NCBI GenBank assembly: GCA_034436335.1
Contig: DAOTVO010000010.1
Span: forward strand, 1 to 50,465
Length of the DNA stretch: 50,465 nucleotides
Source: UBA877 sp034436335
Lineage (GTDB): Bacteria; Chloroflexota; Anaerolineae; Anaerolineales; Villigracilaceae
Direction of reading: 5' to 3'
The notes below the pieces were generated by a model that was not told the DNA's origin, did no database searches, and worked only from the letters and a program-made list of their open reading frames with translations. Below, in pieces: positions 1-8,083 of the stretch (positions are counted from its first letter, which is position 1; each line of letters begins with the position of its first letter). The translations under genes were made by a program, and so were the position numbers.

Positions 1-1802
1 CGTAACAGTTGTGCAATCAGAGGCGATTTGACGAAAAACGGCATCAAAAACCAAAATTTCGGTCTGTCCCGCGGCAGATAACCGCCGCCTGGTAGTCGGA
101 GCGCCTTGCCTGCAAAGGCGCTGTGCTCGCTGAACATTAACAACCGACCTTCTGAACTCCGCATCACCTGCGCTGAAACGTGAGCGCCCACCTGCACCTG
201 GCGTTTGACGCCCAGCCTGCTCACATTCAGAGCGTTTTCGACGGGTTGCGCCTGGCTTGCCAGCCAGTGCGACGCCCAGCGGATGAAATTGGCGGCGAAG
301 ATCACCATGCATTCCTGTAAGAAGATTGCCGGCTCGGAACGCACTTTGATATGGTGCAGATAGAAGACCTGTTTGCCTTCTTTGATCCCGGCCTCGATGG
401 TCTGCCTGCCGTTGTAGTGATCGAACCAAGCCGGGAGGTTGAGGGTGACCGGGTCATCTCCGAAGTGGAAAAGGGCGCTGTGCTTGCGGGTTTTGCCGGT
501 GTAGAAGCGCTCCAAGGCGATGTCCAAGGGGTAGGGGCAGCCTTTGAGCTGCATCCCGCTCCAGGCGGTCAGCTCGGCGTTAGCCCCCGCCCGCACCCAG
601 CTCGTCTGATCGTCCACCTGCTGTTGCAGATAGGTCACCACGCGGTGGCTGTGAGGTTTAGTGTAAACCTCGTAGCCCATCTCGATCAGCAGCGCCACGT
701 TCTCGTAGCTGCCAAAACCGGCATCCAAGCGGAACTCGGCTGCGACTGGTTCAGGGTTGGCGGCATTGTCCTGTTCAAAACGGGCCAAGCGCTGGCGCAG
801 GAGGCTCAACTCAGTTCGCTGGTCTTCCCAGCGCCGTCTGGTCTTGTCCAGGCGGCGTTGCGCTTCCTGCAAGGCGCGCTCACGGCTTCGCAAACGTTTA
901 GCCGAGGCCTGAAGCCGCTTGCGGGCCTGTGCCAGGCGGCTGGTGGGACGCTCCTTGCGGTTTTTGGCGCGGTATTGGCTTTCCAGCTCATCCAGTTGTC
1001 GCTGGCGAGCCTGTTTCTGCTCTTCACTTTCTGCCAGTCGCTCTTGGGCCTGCTGCACCAAGCGTTCCTGGGTCTCCAGCCGCCTGCTGGTCTGGGCCAT
1101 CTCTTGCTCGCAGGCTTGAATGCGGCTGCGCAGCAGCTCGGTGCGCCGCCGTGGGCGCAAGCCAGTGCGCGCTTCAGCCGCCAGAACCAAGGCTTCAGCC
1201 TGGGTGCAGGACACGGTATCCCCAGGGTGATGGGCGATCGAGAGCCATAAACGTCCATACGTTGGGCTTTCCAGGCTAATCAGCGCCGCCTGATAGCCGA
1301 GCCGGATTTCATCGTCCATGTGGCCATAAGCCGCATTGGGATAGGTGCGGCTGGTGTTAGAGACTGGAATGCCGGTCAGATCGCCATCATAGCAGAGGCG
1401 TTTCCTCTGGGATCTCAGCAACTGCAACTCCGCTGCGAGGTAGGGCTGGCTGGTCTGCTCCAACGCCTGCGCGATCTGACGGGCTTCATCCCAACTCAGC
1501 CCGCTCAGAGTGCGGCTCACCCCGCTGTAGTCGGCCCAGCCCTCCTGCCCCCAAGCTTGCGCCACAGCCACATCCTTGTCCAGGGGATGGGCAGACAGGC
1601 TGATCTCCTGCAAATGCTTCAGCCCACCCAGAATGGCAACCAGGAATTCCAGGACTTTACCTTGGGGCGTATGATAATAGCGCTTCTGTTTCAAGGGCAC
1701 GGCCAGGAGGCGCCGGATCAGGCCGATGTGTTCGCCAAACCAGCCCCAGGCCACCAGAAAGGCATGCTGGGTATGTTGAATTTCGCATTCATTGCTGCTC
1801 AT
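1..1802 (-). CDS. DDE transposase, partial at the window edge
   Basis: An open frame of 600 codons starts at ATG 1802, with GCGAGG seven bases upstream, and reaches position 3 without a stop, so the 3' end lies outside the window. Probable catalytic residues are Asp139 or Asp141 (YDGDLTG), Asp360 (RLDAGFGS) and Glu470 (NGRQTIEAGIKEG), resembling IS4/IS1380-type RNase H-fold transposases. Between the first and second Asp, residues about 222-345 are an Arg/Gln/Glu-rich stretch that should form a long coiled coil, an unusual insertion. The frame runs straight through the left inverted repeat. If that repeat continues as it does on the right side, a TAA would follow two codons later. The specific IS family is not assigned. 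Confidence 0.85.
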   Translation of the reverse strand, partial: MSSNECEIQHTQHAFLVAWGWFGEHIGLIRRLLAVPLKQKRYYHTPQGKVLEFLVAILGGLKHLQEISLSAHPLDKDVAVAQAWGQEGWADYSGVSRTLSGLSWDEARQIAQALEQTSQPYLAAELQLLRSQRKRLCYDGDLTGIPVSNTSRTYPNAAYGHMDDEIRLGYQAALISLESPTYGRLWLSIAHHPGDTVSCTQAEALVLAAEARTGLRPRRRTELLRSRIQACEQEMAQTSRRLETQERLVQQAQERLAESEEQKQARQRQLDELESQYRAKNRKERPTSRLAQARKRLQASAKRLRSRERALQEAQRRLDKTRRRWEDQRTELSLLRQRLARFEQDNAANPEPVAAEFRLDAGFGSYENVALLIEMGYEVYTKPHSHRVVTYLQQQVDDQTSWVRAGANAELTAWSGMQLKGCPYPLDIALERFYTGKTRKHSALFHFGDDPVTLNLPAWFDHYNGRQTIEAGIKEGKQVFYLHHIKVRSEPAIFLQECMVIFAANFIRWASHWLASQAQPVENALNVSRLGVKRQVQVGAHVSAQVMRSSEGRLLMFSEHSAFAGKALRLPGGGYLPRDRPKFWFLMPFFVKSPLIAQLL

Positions 1803-1930
1803 AACCATTCCTCGCTTGATCGGGAATGATCATGAGCATATAGGGTCCGGGTTCAGTTGGTAAGGTACGAGAAATCTTTCAGTTTTGAGCCGTTTTTCGC
1901 GATTCGGCCTCTGATTGCACAAAACTTACG
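1..1930 (-). mobile_element. Insertion sequence with imperfect terminal inverted repeats, left end at or just outside the window
   Basis: The bases at 9-42 and the reverse complement of 1889-1922 match over about 34 positions (both arms contain TTGTGCAATCAGAGGC and GAAAAACGGC, with a small length difference between). The match resumes outward as CGTAA at 1-5 and its complement at 1926-1930, so the true left end may lie just before position 1. The only gene inside is a leftward transposase filling almost the whole element. No target-site duplication can be judged because the left flank is missing. The element length of about 1.9 kb suits a single-gene DDE insertion sequence. The family is not certain. 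Confidence 0.85.
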
Positions 1931-1931
1931 C

Positions 1932-1996
1932 TAATATCCAATATCCAATATCGAATATCGAATATCGAATATCTAATTTCTAATATCCAATATCTT
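1932..1996. repeat. AT-rich heptamer tandem repeat
   Basis: Nine or so consecutive degenerate 7-base units of the form AATATCC, AATATCG and AATATCT follow directly after the insertion sequence. The last units overlap the 3' end of the adjacent leftward lipoprotein gene and encode its final residues, including the stop codon. Confidence 0.85.
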
Positions 1997-3227
1997 CTTG
2001 AATTTCTTGTTCTTCCTGCCCCCCAGCCTGTTCATTCAATGGAGAAAGTTCAGATGTGTTTCCGTCTAAAACATACATAACATTTTCAATGCCATCAATC
2101 ATAGATACACTAAATACTATGTCGTTATTGTTTTCACCAAAAAATACTCTGTTTGCTTCCAAAACTACACTATGACTTAAAAGTCCTGTTAATCTTTCTT
2201 CATCGTAGGCTTGGGGATAGAATTGTTTATCTGAAACCGAATAAATCCTATACCCCTCCGGCGCAGGTTCAACAATATTAGGCTCACGAAACATAAAATC
2301 TCCTGGCTTGGTGCGGGTATCTGCGCTTAGGTTCACGGCAAACGGCTGATACACCCACTCCCCATTCTCATCCAAAAACCCTAAAATCAAAATCTTTACT
2401 CCATCTCTGCCAGGCATATCAGCAATGGCTGCAAGAACGCCGTTTGATGCAGACACTGCGGCTTGTCTTTCAATTTTTGTTGGAACACCAAAAATCGGGA
2501 CGACAAAACCATTTTTTTTTATCTTTTCTCTCCAAATTTGTATTGCTTGTTGAAGATTGTCAGCAAAAAGAGTGTTTATAATTTCTTCTTGTGAATTCCA
2601 CCAACCCGGATTATATCCTAAATCTCCATTAACACCATCAATTGCTGGCACAAAATTCCTCGTATCATACATCCCCAAGTTTTCATCTCCATTTCCGCGC
2701 AAAAGCCACGGCGTCAGCAACCAGTCTGTCCGATACTCCCCGGTTTTTTGATAGTCTTCATACAAAAGATTCCACAAAACCTCATAGACTTTTATGCTTT
2801 TTTGATAATCCAGCCAATCTTCTCCTTTAAACCCCTTAAACTCCGAAGTATCCACGCCATTTTTCCGCAAATACGCTACCATCTCCCTCATATAAAATTG
2901 ATGAAACGCCCGGTCCTGCTCGATGTAGGCTTTCTGCTCTGCTTCGCTTGGGTCAAGGTTGTTGCGGGCGGGCAAAGTCTCCACATACTGCCGCATCTCC
3001 GCCGGAAACGTCCCGGCATCAAAAAAATCCGCCACTGCTGCCGGCGTCGGGGTGGGCGTGAGCGTGGGGGTAGGGGTCGGAGAGGCGGGAGTCTGATAGT
3101 CTGCAGTCGGCAGTCCGCCGTCTGCAGTCTGCGTTCCGCCGTCCGCGGTCTGGGGCGCGCCCCCTGACGGGGACAGGCAGGCGGAGAGCAGGAGGGTGGT
3201 CAGGAGGAAGGGGAGGAGGGGTTTCAT
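1980..3227 (-). CDS. Uncharacterised lipoprotein
   Basis: This 415-residue protein starts with a lipoprotein signal peptide (MKPLLPFLLTTLLLSAC, lipobox LLSAC, lipidated Cys at residue 17), so it should be anchored on the outer face of the cytoplasmic membrane. A low-complexity linker follows, with heptad repeats of the type TADGGxx and then Thr/Pro repeats. The body (from about residue 60) is hydrophilic and rich in Tyr, Trp and Asn; I recognise no family or catalytic motif. The coding DNA for the body, roughly 2000-2900, is visibly richer in A and T than neighbouring genes, while the N-terminal part is GC-rich, which hints at a mixed origin. Heptamer repeats flank the gene on both sides and also make up the linker. 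Function unknown. Confidence 0.75.
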   Translation of the reverse strand: MKPLLPFLLTTLLLSACLSPSGGAPQTADGGTQTADGGLPTADYQTPASPTPTPTLTPTPTPAAVADFFDAGTFPAEMRQYVETLPARNNLDPSEAEQKAYIEQDRAFHQFYMREMVAYLRKNGVDTSEFKGFKGEDWLDYQKSIKVYEVLWNLLYEDYQKTGEYRTDWLLTPWLLRGNGDENLGMYDTRNFVPAIDGVNGDLGYNPGWWNSQEEIINTLFADNLQQAIQIWREKIKKNGFVVPIFGVPTKIERQAAVSASNGVLAAIADMPGRDGVKILILGFLDENGEWVYQPFAVNLSADTRTKPGDFMFREPNIVEPAPEGYRIYSVSDKQFYPQAYDEERLTGLLSHSVVLEANRVFFGENNNDIVFSVSMIDGIENVMYVLDGNTSELSPLNEQAGGQEEQEIQEDIGY

Positions 3228-3242
3228 GCGGGCCTCCGGGAG

Positions 3243-3312
3243 GGCAGTGATCAGTGGTCAGTGTTCAGTGGGCAGTGTTCAGTGATCAGTGGTCAGTGGG
3301 CAGTGGTCAGTG
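3243..3312. repeat. Heptamer tandem repeat upstream of the lipoprotein gene
   Basis: About ten degenerate 7-base units (CAGTGGT, CAGTGTT, CAGTGGG, CAGTGAT) lie head to tail just upstream of the gene starting at 3227. They have the same period but a different sequence from the repeat at 1932-1996. Confidence 0.85.
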
Positions 3313-3621
3313 GGAATTATACGACAAAGGCGCGTAGGGCAGGCTTTCCAGCCTGTCAGGACGAGCGGCTTCTTTGCCATTGTGATTTCCATCCGCGCTA
3401 CTCCGTGTAATCTGCGGCTAAAAGATTTTGCACGAGGTCGAATTCCCCTCGCCGCCCTCACACACACATCGCCCAGCGCGCCGCACGGGCCTTCCGGCCT
3501 GTCAAGGGCGGGCTGTGGCATTGGACAGGCATGGCTTAACGACAGCGTCATCCTTGCCCCGATCAATAGGTCTTCCGCCTGGCCGATAAGAAGGCTGCCA
3601 ACGCCGGAAAATAAATCTTCC
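3313..3621. other. Noncoding stretch with decayed palindromic repeats
   Basis: No convincing gene is seen between the heptamer array and the peptidase stop codon. At 3336-3372 there is a divergent relative of the 51-bp palindromic repeat found at 8286-8700 (GGCAGGCTTTCCAGCCTGTC). At about 3388-3425 there is a phrase (ATCCGCGC..TCTGCGGCTAAA) similar in style to one at about 32128-32212. It looks like accumulated repeat debris. Confidence 0.5.
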
Positions 3622-5268
3622 TCAAGGATTGACGCGGAAATACTCCTGTTTGAGATCCGAAACATCCGCCTGCGTATGCGCCGACAGGAGGCGGAAGAAA
3701 TCCTCTCCGGTGGCAATCTTCCCGCTCATCTGGGCAGCATAATCTCTCAGAAAAGCGAAAAAGGCCTCATCCCCGATGCGGGCGCGCAGGTCGCGCAGGA
3801 ACAGCGCCCCGCGCAGATAGACGGCGTTGGCATAGGCCTGAAAAGCGTCCGTGTCGTAAATCGTCGTGTCCACGAAACCTTCTGGCAAATGGACATCAAC
3901 GCGGAACGTCCACCAAGCCTCGGCCACGCCGGGGTAATTCTGCTCATAGAAGAGATACTCGCTGTAAGTCGCCAGCGCCTCGTCCAGCCAGGGTTCGAGC
4001 GCCTGGTCGTTGCCTACCGCTCCGTACCACCACTGATGCGCCGTCTCGTGGACGGTGAGCGCGATGAGGTAATTCAAAGGAGTGCCGTCATCCTGACGGT
4101 AAAAATCGCGGCCGAGAAAGAACAGCCCGTCATACTCCACGCCATCATAAAAATCCGTCTCCACGATGGTCAGCGCCGGATAGGGAGACGGCCCGAAGAG
4201 CCGGGCGTAGGTCTCCAGCGCCCGCGCCGCCTCGTCCAGCACGCGCCGCCCCTGCGCCTCCTCCTCGGGGAAGAAAAAACTGTTCACCGTCACCCCGCCG
4301 GCCGTCCGCGTGGCTATCTGTAAACGGTCGGCGGCCGAAAAGACGAAGGTGCGGGCATTTTGCAGCCGGGAATTGTTTCGGTTTGGGGCAACGGGGGCGG
4401 CAATCGTCACATCCGTCTGCGCGCCGCTCGGTGAAATACTGATGTTGAAGTCCGCTGCTTCATAGACGAGATGCTCGCCCACCTCGCCCGGCTCGTGCAG
4501 CAGCCAGCCGTTCCGATAGGGGACGATGAACGGATACCAATCCACCAGGTTCATCTGCCCGTTTTTGTAGCCGCGCAGGTGGAAATGGTCCGCCGCAGGC
4601 AGAGACAGGGTAAAGTGGATATACAACTCCAGTGATTCGCCGGGCGCCAGCGCCGGTCGCAGCCGGACCTCAAGCCTGCTCCCGTTTAATTCATATCCGC
4701 TCACGCTGGGAGCGAACACCGTCCCCAGCGCAAAGACGCCCTCCTGCCGGTTGGGTTCGACGGCCAGGACGAGATTCTCCAGCGGGACGCCGGTCGAGTT
4801 GACGTAGGTGATGTACTCGTCCACGCTCAGGCCGCGAGCGGCGTAATTGAGCATGACCTGCATGTTGTAACGCGTCCGCATCCCGACGCTCAGCGTGGGC
4901 GTCCGGGTGGGAGAGATGATTTCCGGCGTGGAGGTGAAAATCTGCGGCGAGGGGGAGGCCGCCGGCTGCGGGCCGAACGGCGTGGGCGAAAGCGTGGCAA
5001 ATGGATTGTAGGTAATCGTCGGGCCGAGCGGGGGGGAAGGGGCAGGGGTGGAGAGGCAGGCAGAGAGCAAAAGTAAAAAGGGAAAAGAGAGAAGGAAGAA
5101 GGCAGAAGAGAGAAGGGAAGAGGGGGAAGAGCGAAGAGAAGAGGCAGCGGAGAGAAGAGAAGAGGGGAAAGAGCGAAGAGAAAAGGCAGCGGAGAGAAGA
5201 GAAGAGGGGGAAGAGCGAAGAGAAAAGGCAGCGGGGAGAAGAGAAGAGGGGGAAGAGGAACGGCGCAT
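3622..5268 (-). CDS. M1-family zinc metallopeptidase lipoprotein
   Basis: This 548-residue protein carries the M1 gluzincin motif HETAH (His407, Glu408, His411) with the third zinc ligand Glu430 in WLDEALATYSEY. It should be an extracytoplasmic aminopeptidase or a related M1 protein. The lipobox LLSAC puts the lipidated Cys at residue 71, unusually far in: residues 4-57 are four copies of a 14-residue Ser/Leu-rich repeat of the type RSSPSSLLSAAFSL, encoded by a 42-bp tandem repeat. No other ATG or GTG lies between the repeats and the lipobox. The usual GxMEN motif is not obvious; GVEYDGLFFL is at the expected place. The start lies 3 bp after the stop of the zinc permease gene, so it is probably the last gene of that operon, linking zinc supply to a zinc enzyme. 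Confidence 0.9.
   Translation of the reverse strand: MRRSSSPSSLLPAAFSLRSSPSSLLSAAFSLRSFPSSLLSAASSLRSSPSSLLSSAFFLLSFPFLLLLSACLSTPAPSPPLGPTITYNPFATLSPTPFGPQPAASPSPQIFTSTPEIISPTRTPTLSVGMRTRYNMQVMLNYAARGLSVDEYITYVNSTGVPLENLVLAVEPNRQEGVFALGTVFAPSVSGYELNGSRLEVRLRPALAPGESLELYIHFTLSLPAADHFHLRGYKNGQMNLVDWYPFIVPYRNGWLLHEPGEVGEHLVYEAADFNISISPSGAQTDVTIAAPVAPNRNNSRLQNARTFVFSAADRLQIATRTAGGVTVNSFFFPEEEAQGRRVLDEAARALETYARLFGPSPYPALTIVETDFYDGVEYDGLFFLGRDFYRQDDGTPLNYLIALTVHETAHQWWYGAVGNDQALEPWLDEALATYSEYLFYEQNYPGVAEAWWTFRVDVHLPEGFVDTTIYDTDAFQAYANAVYLRGALFLRDLRARIGDEAFFAFLRDYAAQMSGKIATGEDFFRLLSAHTQADVSDLKQEYFRVNP
5130..5256. repeat. 42-bp tandem repeat built from six heptamers, coding
   Basis: Purine-rich units repeat exactly every 42 bp (unit starts at 5130, 5172 and 5214), with partial units on both sides from about 5098 to 5262. 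Each unit divides into six 7-base pieces such as AGCGAAG, AGAAGAG and GCAGCGG. The period is a multiple of three, so the array stays in frame and encodes the repeated N-terminus of the M1 peptidase. Confidence 0.9.
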
Positions 5269-5271
5269 AGG

Positions 5272-6120
5272 TCAAGCGCGGGGACGCTTCCAAATCAGGC
5301 CGCCGCGCGGCGCGAACAGGAAGGCCAACACGAAGAACAGGGTCGCCGTCAGCACAATCGCCGCGCCGGAGGCAATGCCCAGGTAGTAGGAAGCGTACAG
5401 GCCGACGACGCCGGAAACCGCCGCCAGCGCCGCGGCCAGCATCATCATCGGCAGCAGGCGGCGGGTCAGGAGCGAAGCGGTGGCCGCCGGGGTGACCAGC
5501 ATGGCGACCATCAGCGCCACGCCCACCGTCTGCATAGCGACCGCTACCGTCACGGCAATCAAGACCAGCATCAGGTTGTTGAAAGCCGTCACCGGCAGGC
5601 GCAGAGTCTGGGCCAGCACCGGGTCGAAAGAGATGGCCAGAAATTCCTTGTAGAAGAGGGCGATGACCAGAATCACCCCGGCCCCAAAGGCGGCCATCCA
5701 GCCCAAACTCTGCAAACTGACGCCCAGCACGTCGCCGAAGAGGAAGTGACTCAGGTCCACGGCGTAACTGCGCACGGTGGAGATGAGAGCAATGCCGAGG
5801 GCGAACATGCCGGCGAAGATGATGCCGATGGCGGTATCTTCCTTGATGCGCCCGCTGCGGCTGATGGCGCCGATGCCGAGCGAGGCCGCCACCGAGGTGC
5901 CCAGCGCCCACCAGAAGAGCGGTTCGCGCGCCCCGCCGCTGACCAGGTAGCCGGCCGCCACGCCGGGCAGGATGGTGTGCGCCAGGGCGTCGCCGAAGAA
6001 AGCCAAGCCGCGCAGGACGACATACGTCCCGACCACGGCGCAGATGACGCCCGCCAGCACCGCCGCGGTCAGGCCGCGCAGCATGAAAGAGTATTGGAGG
6101 GGTTCGAGAAGCCAAGACAT
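5272..6120 (-). CDS. znuB: Zinc/manganese-type ABC transporter permease
   Basis: This 282-residue, highly hydrophobic protein belongs to the ABC-3 permease family (ZnuB/TroC/MntB). Motifs include GALIC-type N-terminal helices around residues 15-40, HTILPGVAAGYL (about 48-59) and the cytoplasmic loop GRIKEDTAIGIIF (about 130-142) that contacts the ATPase. It forms the membrane channel for metal import. It sits 9 bp after the ATPase gene and 3 bp before the M1 peptidase gene, all leftward. Zinc rather than manganese is inferred from the binding protein and from the operator shared with a Fur-family gene. Confidence 0.9.
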   Translation of the reverse strand: MSWLLEPLQYSFMLRGLTAAVLAGVICAVVGTYVVLRGLAFFGDALAHTILPGVAAGYLVSGGAREPLFWWALGTSVAASLGIGAISRSGRIKEDTAIGIIFAGMFALGIALISTVRSYAVDLSHFLFGDVLGVSLQSLGWMAAFGAGVILVIALFYKEFLAISFDPVLAQTLRLPVTAFNNLMLVLIAVTVAVAMQTVGVALMVAMLVTPAATASLLTRRLLPMMMLAAALAAVSGVVGLYASYYLGIASGAAIVLTATLFFVLAFLFAPRGGLIWKRPRA

Positions 6121-6129
6121 AGCAAATCG

Positions 6130-6918
6130 TCAATCCGAATGACAACACTCATCCACCAAAATTGCGCCGTCGCCGGCGACCTGAATCTTGCTGCCGTAAG
6201 CCTTGATGAGCGTTTCAGGCTGCATGACCTGCGCCGGCGGGCCAAAAGCAATCAGCCGCCGGTTGAGCAGCAGAATGCGGTCGAAGTGACGCCGCGCCTG
6301 CTCCAGATCGTGGGTGGCCACCATCAGGGTCACGCCGCGCCGCTGCAAGTCATCCAGCAGGGAGAGCAGACTCTCCTGCGCGGGCGTGTCCAGGCCGGTG
6401 AGCGGCTCGTCCATCAGCATCAGTTCGGCCTCCTGCGCCAGGGCGCGGGCGATGAACATGCGCTGCTGCTGCCCGCCGGAAAGTTCGCTGATCTGCCTCT
6501 TGGCCAGGTCGGCAATGCCCACTGTCTCCAGCGCGGCGTGGACAAAGTCCCAGTCGCGTTTTTTCGGCCAGCCAAGCAGCCCCAGTTTGGCAATACGCCC
6601 CATCATGACCACATCCGCTACCGAGACCGGGAAACGCCAGTCCACCTGGCTGCGCTGCGGGACGTAACCGATGCAGACGTGTCCGCCGGGGCCAGACCCG
6701 TAAACGGTCACCTCGCCCTCGGTCGGGCGCAGCACCCCGGCCACAATCTTGAACAGGGTGCTCTTCCCTGCCCCGTTCGGCCCGACGACGGCCACCCTTT
6801 CCCCGGCATGCAGGTGGAAGGTGATGTTCTCCAGCGCCGTATGTCCATCATAGCGCAGGGAGATATGCGAGAGATTCAGGATAGGCTGGTCGGACAGGTG
6901 AGGAACGTGAGGGGACAT
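6130..6918 (-). CDS. znuC: Zinc/manganese-type ABC transporter ATP-binding protein
   Basis: This 262-residue ATPase has Walker A GPNGAGKST, signature LSGGQQQR and Walker B LMLMDEP with the catalytic Glu, followed by the H-loop ATHD. It powers the permease encoded just downstream. The C-terminus ends in DECCHSD, a Cys-Cys-His cluster that could bind metal; whether it does is unknown. The gene follows znuA after a 116-bp gap containing a hairpin, and precedes znuB by 9 bp. Confidence 0.9.
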   Translation of the reverse strand: MSPHVPHLSDQPILNLSHISLRYDGHTALENITFHLHAGERVAVVGPNGAGKSTLFKIVAGVLRPTEGEVTVYGSGPGGHVCIGYVPQRSQVDWRFPVSVADVVMMGRIAKLGLLGWPKKRDWDFVHAALETVGIADLAKRQISELSGGQQQRMFIARALAQEAELMLMDEPLTGLDTPAQESLLSLLDDLQRRGVTLMVATHDLEQARRHFDRILLLNRRLIAFGPPAQVMQPETLIKAYGSKIQVAGDGAILVDECCHSD

Positions 6919-6982
6919 AGAGCAAGAAGTGAAGAGTTAGATGAGAAGTAAGTAAGGTGAGGAGCCGGAAGGAGAAGGAAAA

Positions 6983-7013
6983 GCCGGGGTCAAGCCACGT
7001 GCCTGACCCCGGC
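6983..7013 (-). terminator. Hairpin between znuA and znuC
   Basis: A perfect 10-bp stem (GCCGGGGTCA and its complement, loop about 11 bases) lies just after znuA. It has no strong T-run on the leftward strand, so it is more likely a partial terminator or a mRNA-stabilising stem that keeps the binding protein more abundant than the membrane components. Between it and 6918 the DNA is a degenerate heptamer-like purine tract. Confidence 0.6.
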
Positions 7014-7034
7014 CAAAGCAGCAGGGTCAAGCGG

Positions 7035-8000
7035 TTACTTCAGCGCCTCGACCATGGCGCTCACATTATAGCGCATAAACTCCAGGTAAGTCGGGACGGG
7101 GCCGCTGGAGTCGGTCAGCGAGTCGTGATAGAGGCGGACGAGTTGAACGCCGGTATCATTGGCGACTTGCTGCGCCAGGTTCGGATTGACATCCGCCCCC
7201 ACAAAAATGGCTTTCACGCCATAGGAACGAATCTGGTCTTCGAGAGCGGCCAATTCCTGCGCCGAGGGAGAAGCGCCGGTGCTGAACGAGCCGGTGATCG
7301 TCCCCAACGGCGTGAAGCCATACTCCTCGGCAAAATAGCCGAAGACGGCGTGGTCAGAGACCAGATAACGGTTCTCCGGCGGCACCTGCGCCACTTGCTG
7401 ACGAATCCACTCGTCCAGGGCGCGCAATTCGGCGGCATAGGCATCGGCATTGGCGCGGTAGGCGTCGGCATGCGCCGGGTCGGCGGCGGAGAGGGCCGCG
7501 GCGATGTTGTCCACCCAGATGAGGAGGTTATTAGGGTCCATCCAGGTATGCGGGTCGCCGCCTTCGTGATGATGTCCTTCTTCACCTTCATGACCATGCC
7601 CTTCCTCGCCCTCGTGGTGATGCCCTTCTTCCCCCTCAAAGGCGAGCAGTTCGATGCCTGCGGAGACTTCGACCAGTTTCTCCGTCGCCCCGGCGCTTTC
7701 GAGCAGCGGTTCGAGGAACTCCTCCAGCCCGGCGCCGTTGGCGAAGACGATTTGCGCCTCGGCGATGGCGGCGGCATCCTGCGGGCGCGGCTCGAAGGTG
7801 TGCGGGTCCGCACCGAGCGGCAGGAGCATCGTCACCTGGACGTAATCGCCGCCCACCTGCCGGACAACATCAGCGACGATGGAGGTCGTCGCCAAGACCT
7901 GGAGTTTGTCGCCGCCCGCCGAGGGTTTGCCGCCTGCACAGGCCGCAAGCAACAGGCTGGCGATGACTAACAGAGACAAGAGTGTGAGTTTGGTTTTCAT
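7035..8000 (-). CDS. znuA: Zinc ABC transporter substrate-binding lipoprotein
   Basis: ATG at 8000 is preceded by AGGAGAACCT, so I choose it over the upstream ATG at 8078. The 321-residue protein has a lipobox LLAAC with Cys21. The TroA-type metal site is visible as His67 (ADPHTFEP), His151 (GDPHTWMDP), His217 (SDHAVFGYF) and Asp293 (YHDSL), the His3-Asp set known for zinc. Residues about 122-148 form a His/Glu/Gly-rich loop, a feature typical of zinc-binding ZnuA/AdcA proteins. It captures zinc outside the membrane and delivers it to ZnuB. A Fur/Zur-like operator lies 19-35 bp upstream of the start. Confidence 0.93.
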   Translation of the reverse strand: MKTKLTLLSLLVIASLLLAACAGGKPSAGGDKLQVLATTSIVADVVRQVGGDYVQVTMLLPLGADPHTFEPRPQDAAAIAEAQIVFANGAGLEEFLEPLLESAGATEKLVEVSAGIELLAFEGEEGHHHEGEEGHGHEGEEGHHHEGGDPHTWMDPNNLLIWVDNIAAALSAADPAHADAYRANADAYAAELRALDEWIRQQVAQVPPENRYLVSDHAVFGYFAEEYGFTPLGTITGSFSTGASPSAQELAALEDQIRSYGVKAIFVGADVNPNLAQQVANDTGVQLVRLYHDSLTDSSGPVPTYLEFMRYNVSAMVEALK

Positions 8001-8018
8001 AGGTTCTCCTTTATGAAA

Positions 8019-8035
8019 TTGATATTCTTTTTCAA
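8019..8035 (-). promoter_or_regulatory. Zur/Fur-like operator upstream of znuA
   Basis: TTGATATTCTTTTTCAA is an imperfect palindrome that matches 14 of 17 positions of the perfect-armed TTGAAAATCATTTTCAA at 10075-10091 in front of the Fur-family gene. The site lies just upstream of the znuA ribosome-binding site, so binding there would block the zinc uptake operon. Confidence 0.7.
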
Positions 8036-8054
8036 TAAAACGGGCGTTTTTGTA

Positions 8055-8075
8055 GGTCGGATTGACAATCCGACC
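8055..8075. terminator. Hairpin after the small membrane protein gene
   Basis: GGTCGGATT and AATCCGACC form a 9-bp stem with a 3-base loop, located 9 bp beyond the stop of the gene ending at 8084. No long T-run follows, so it may be a weak terminator or a repeat-type palindrome. Confidence 0.5.
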
Positions 8076-8083
8076 CACCTATT

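Noticed and set aside
351..1250. Rightward 299-codon frame within the insertion sequence
   Set aside because: It is antisense to the transposase, whose frame is continuous across the whole element and has catalytic motifs.
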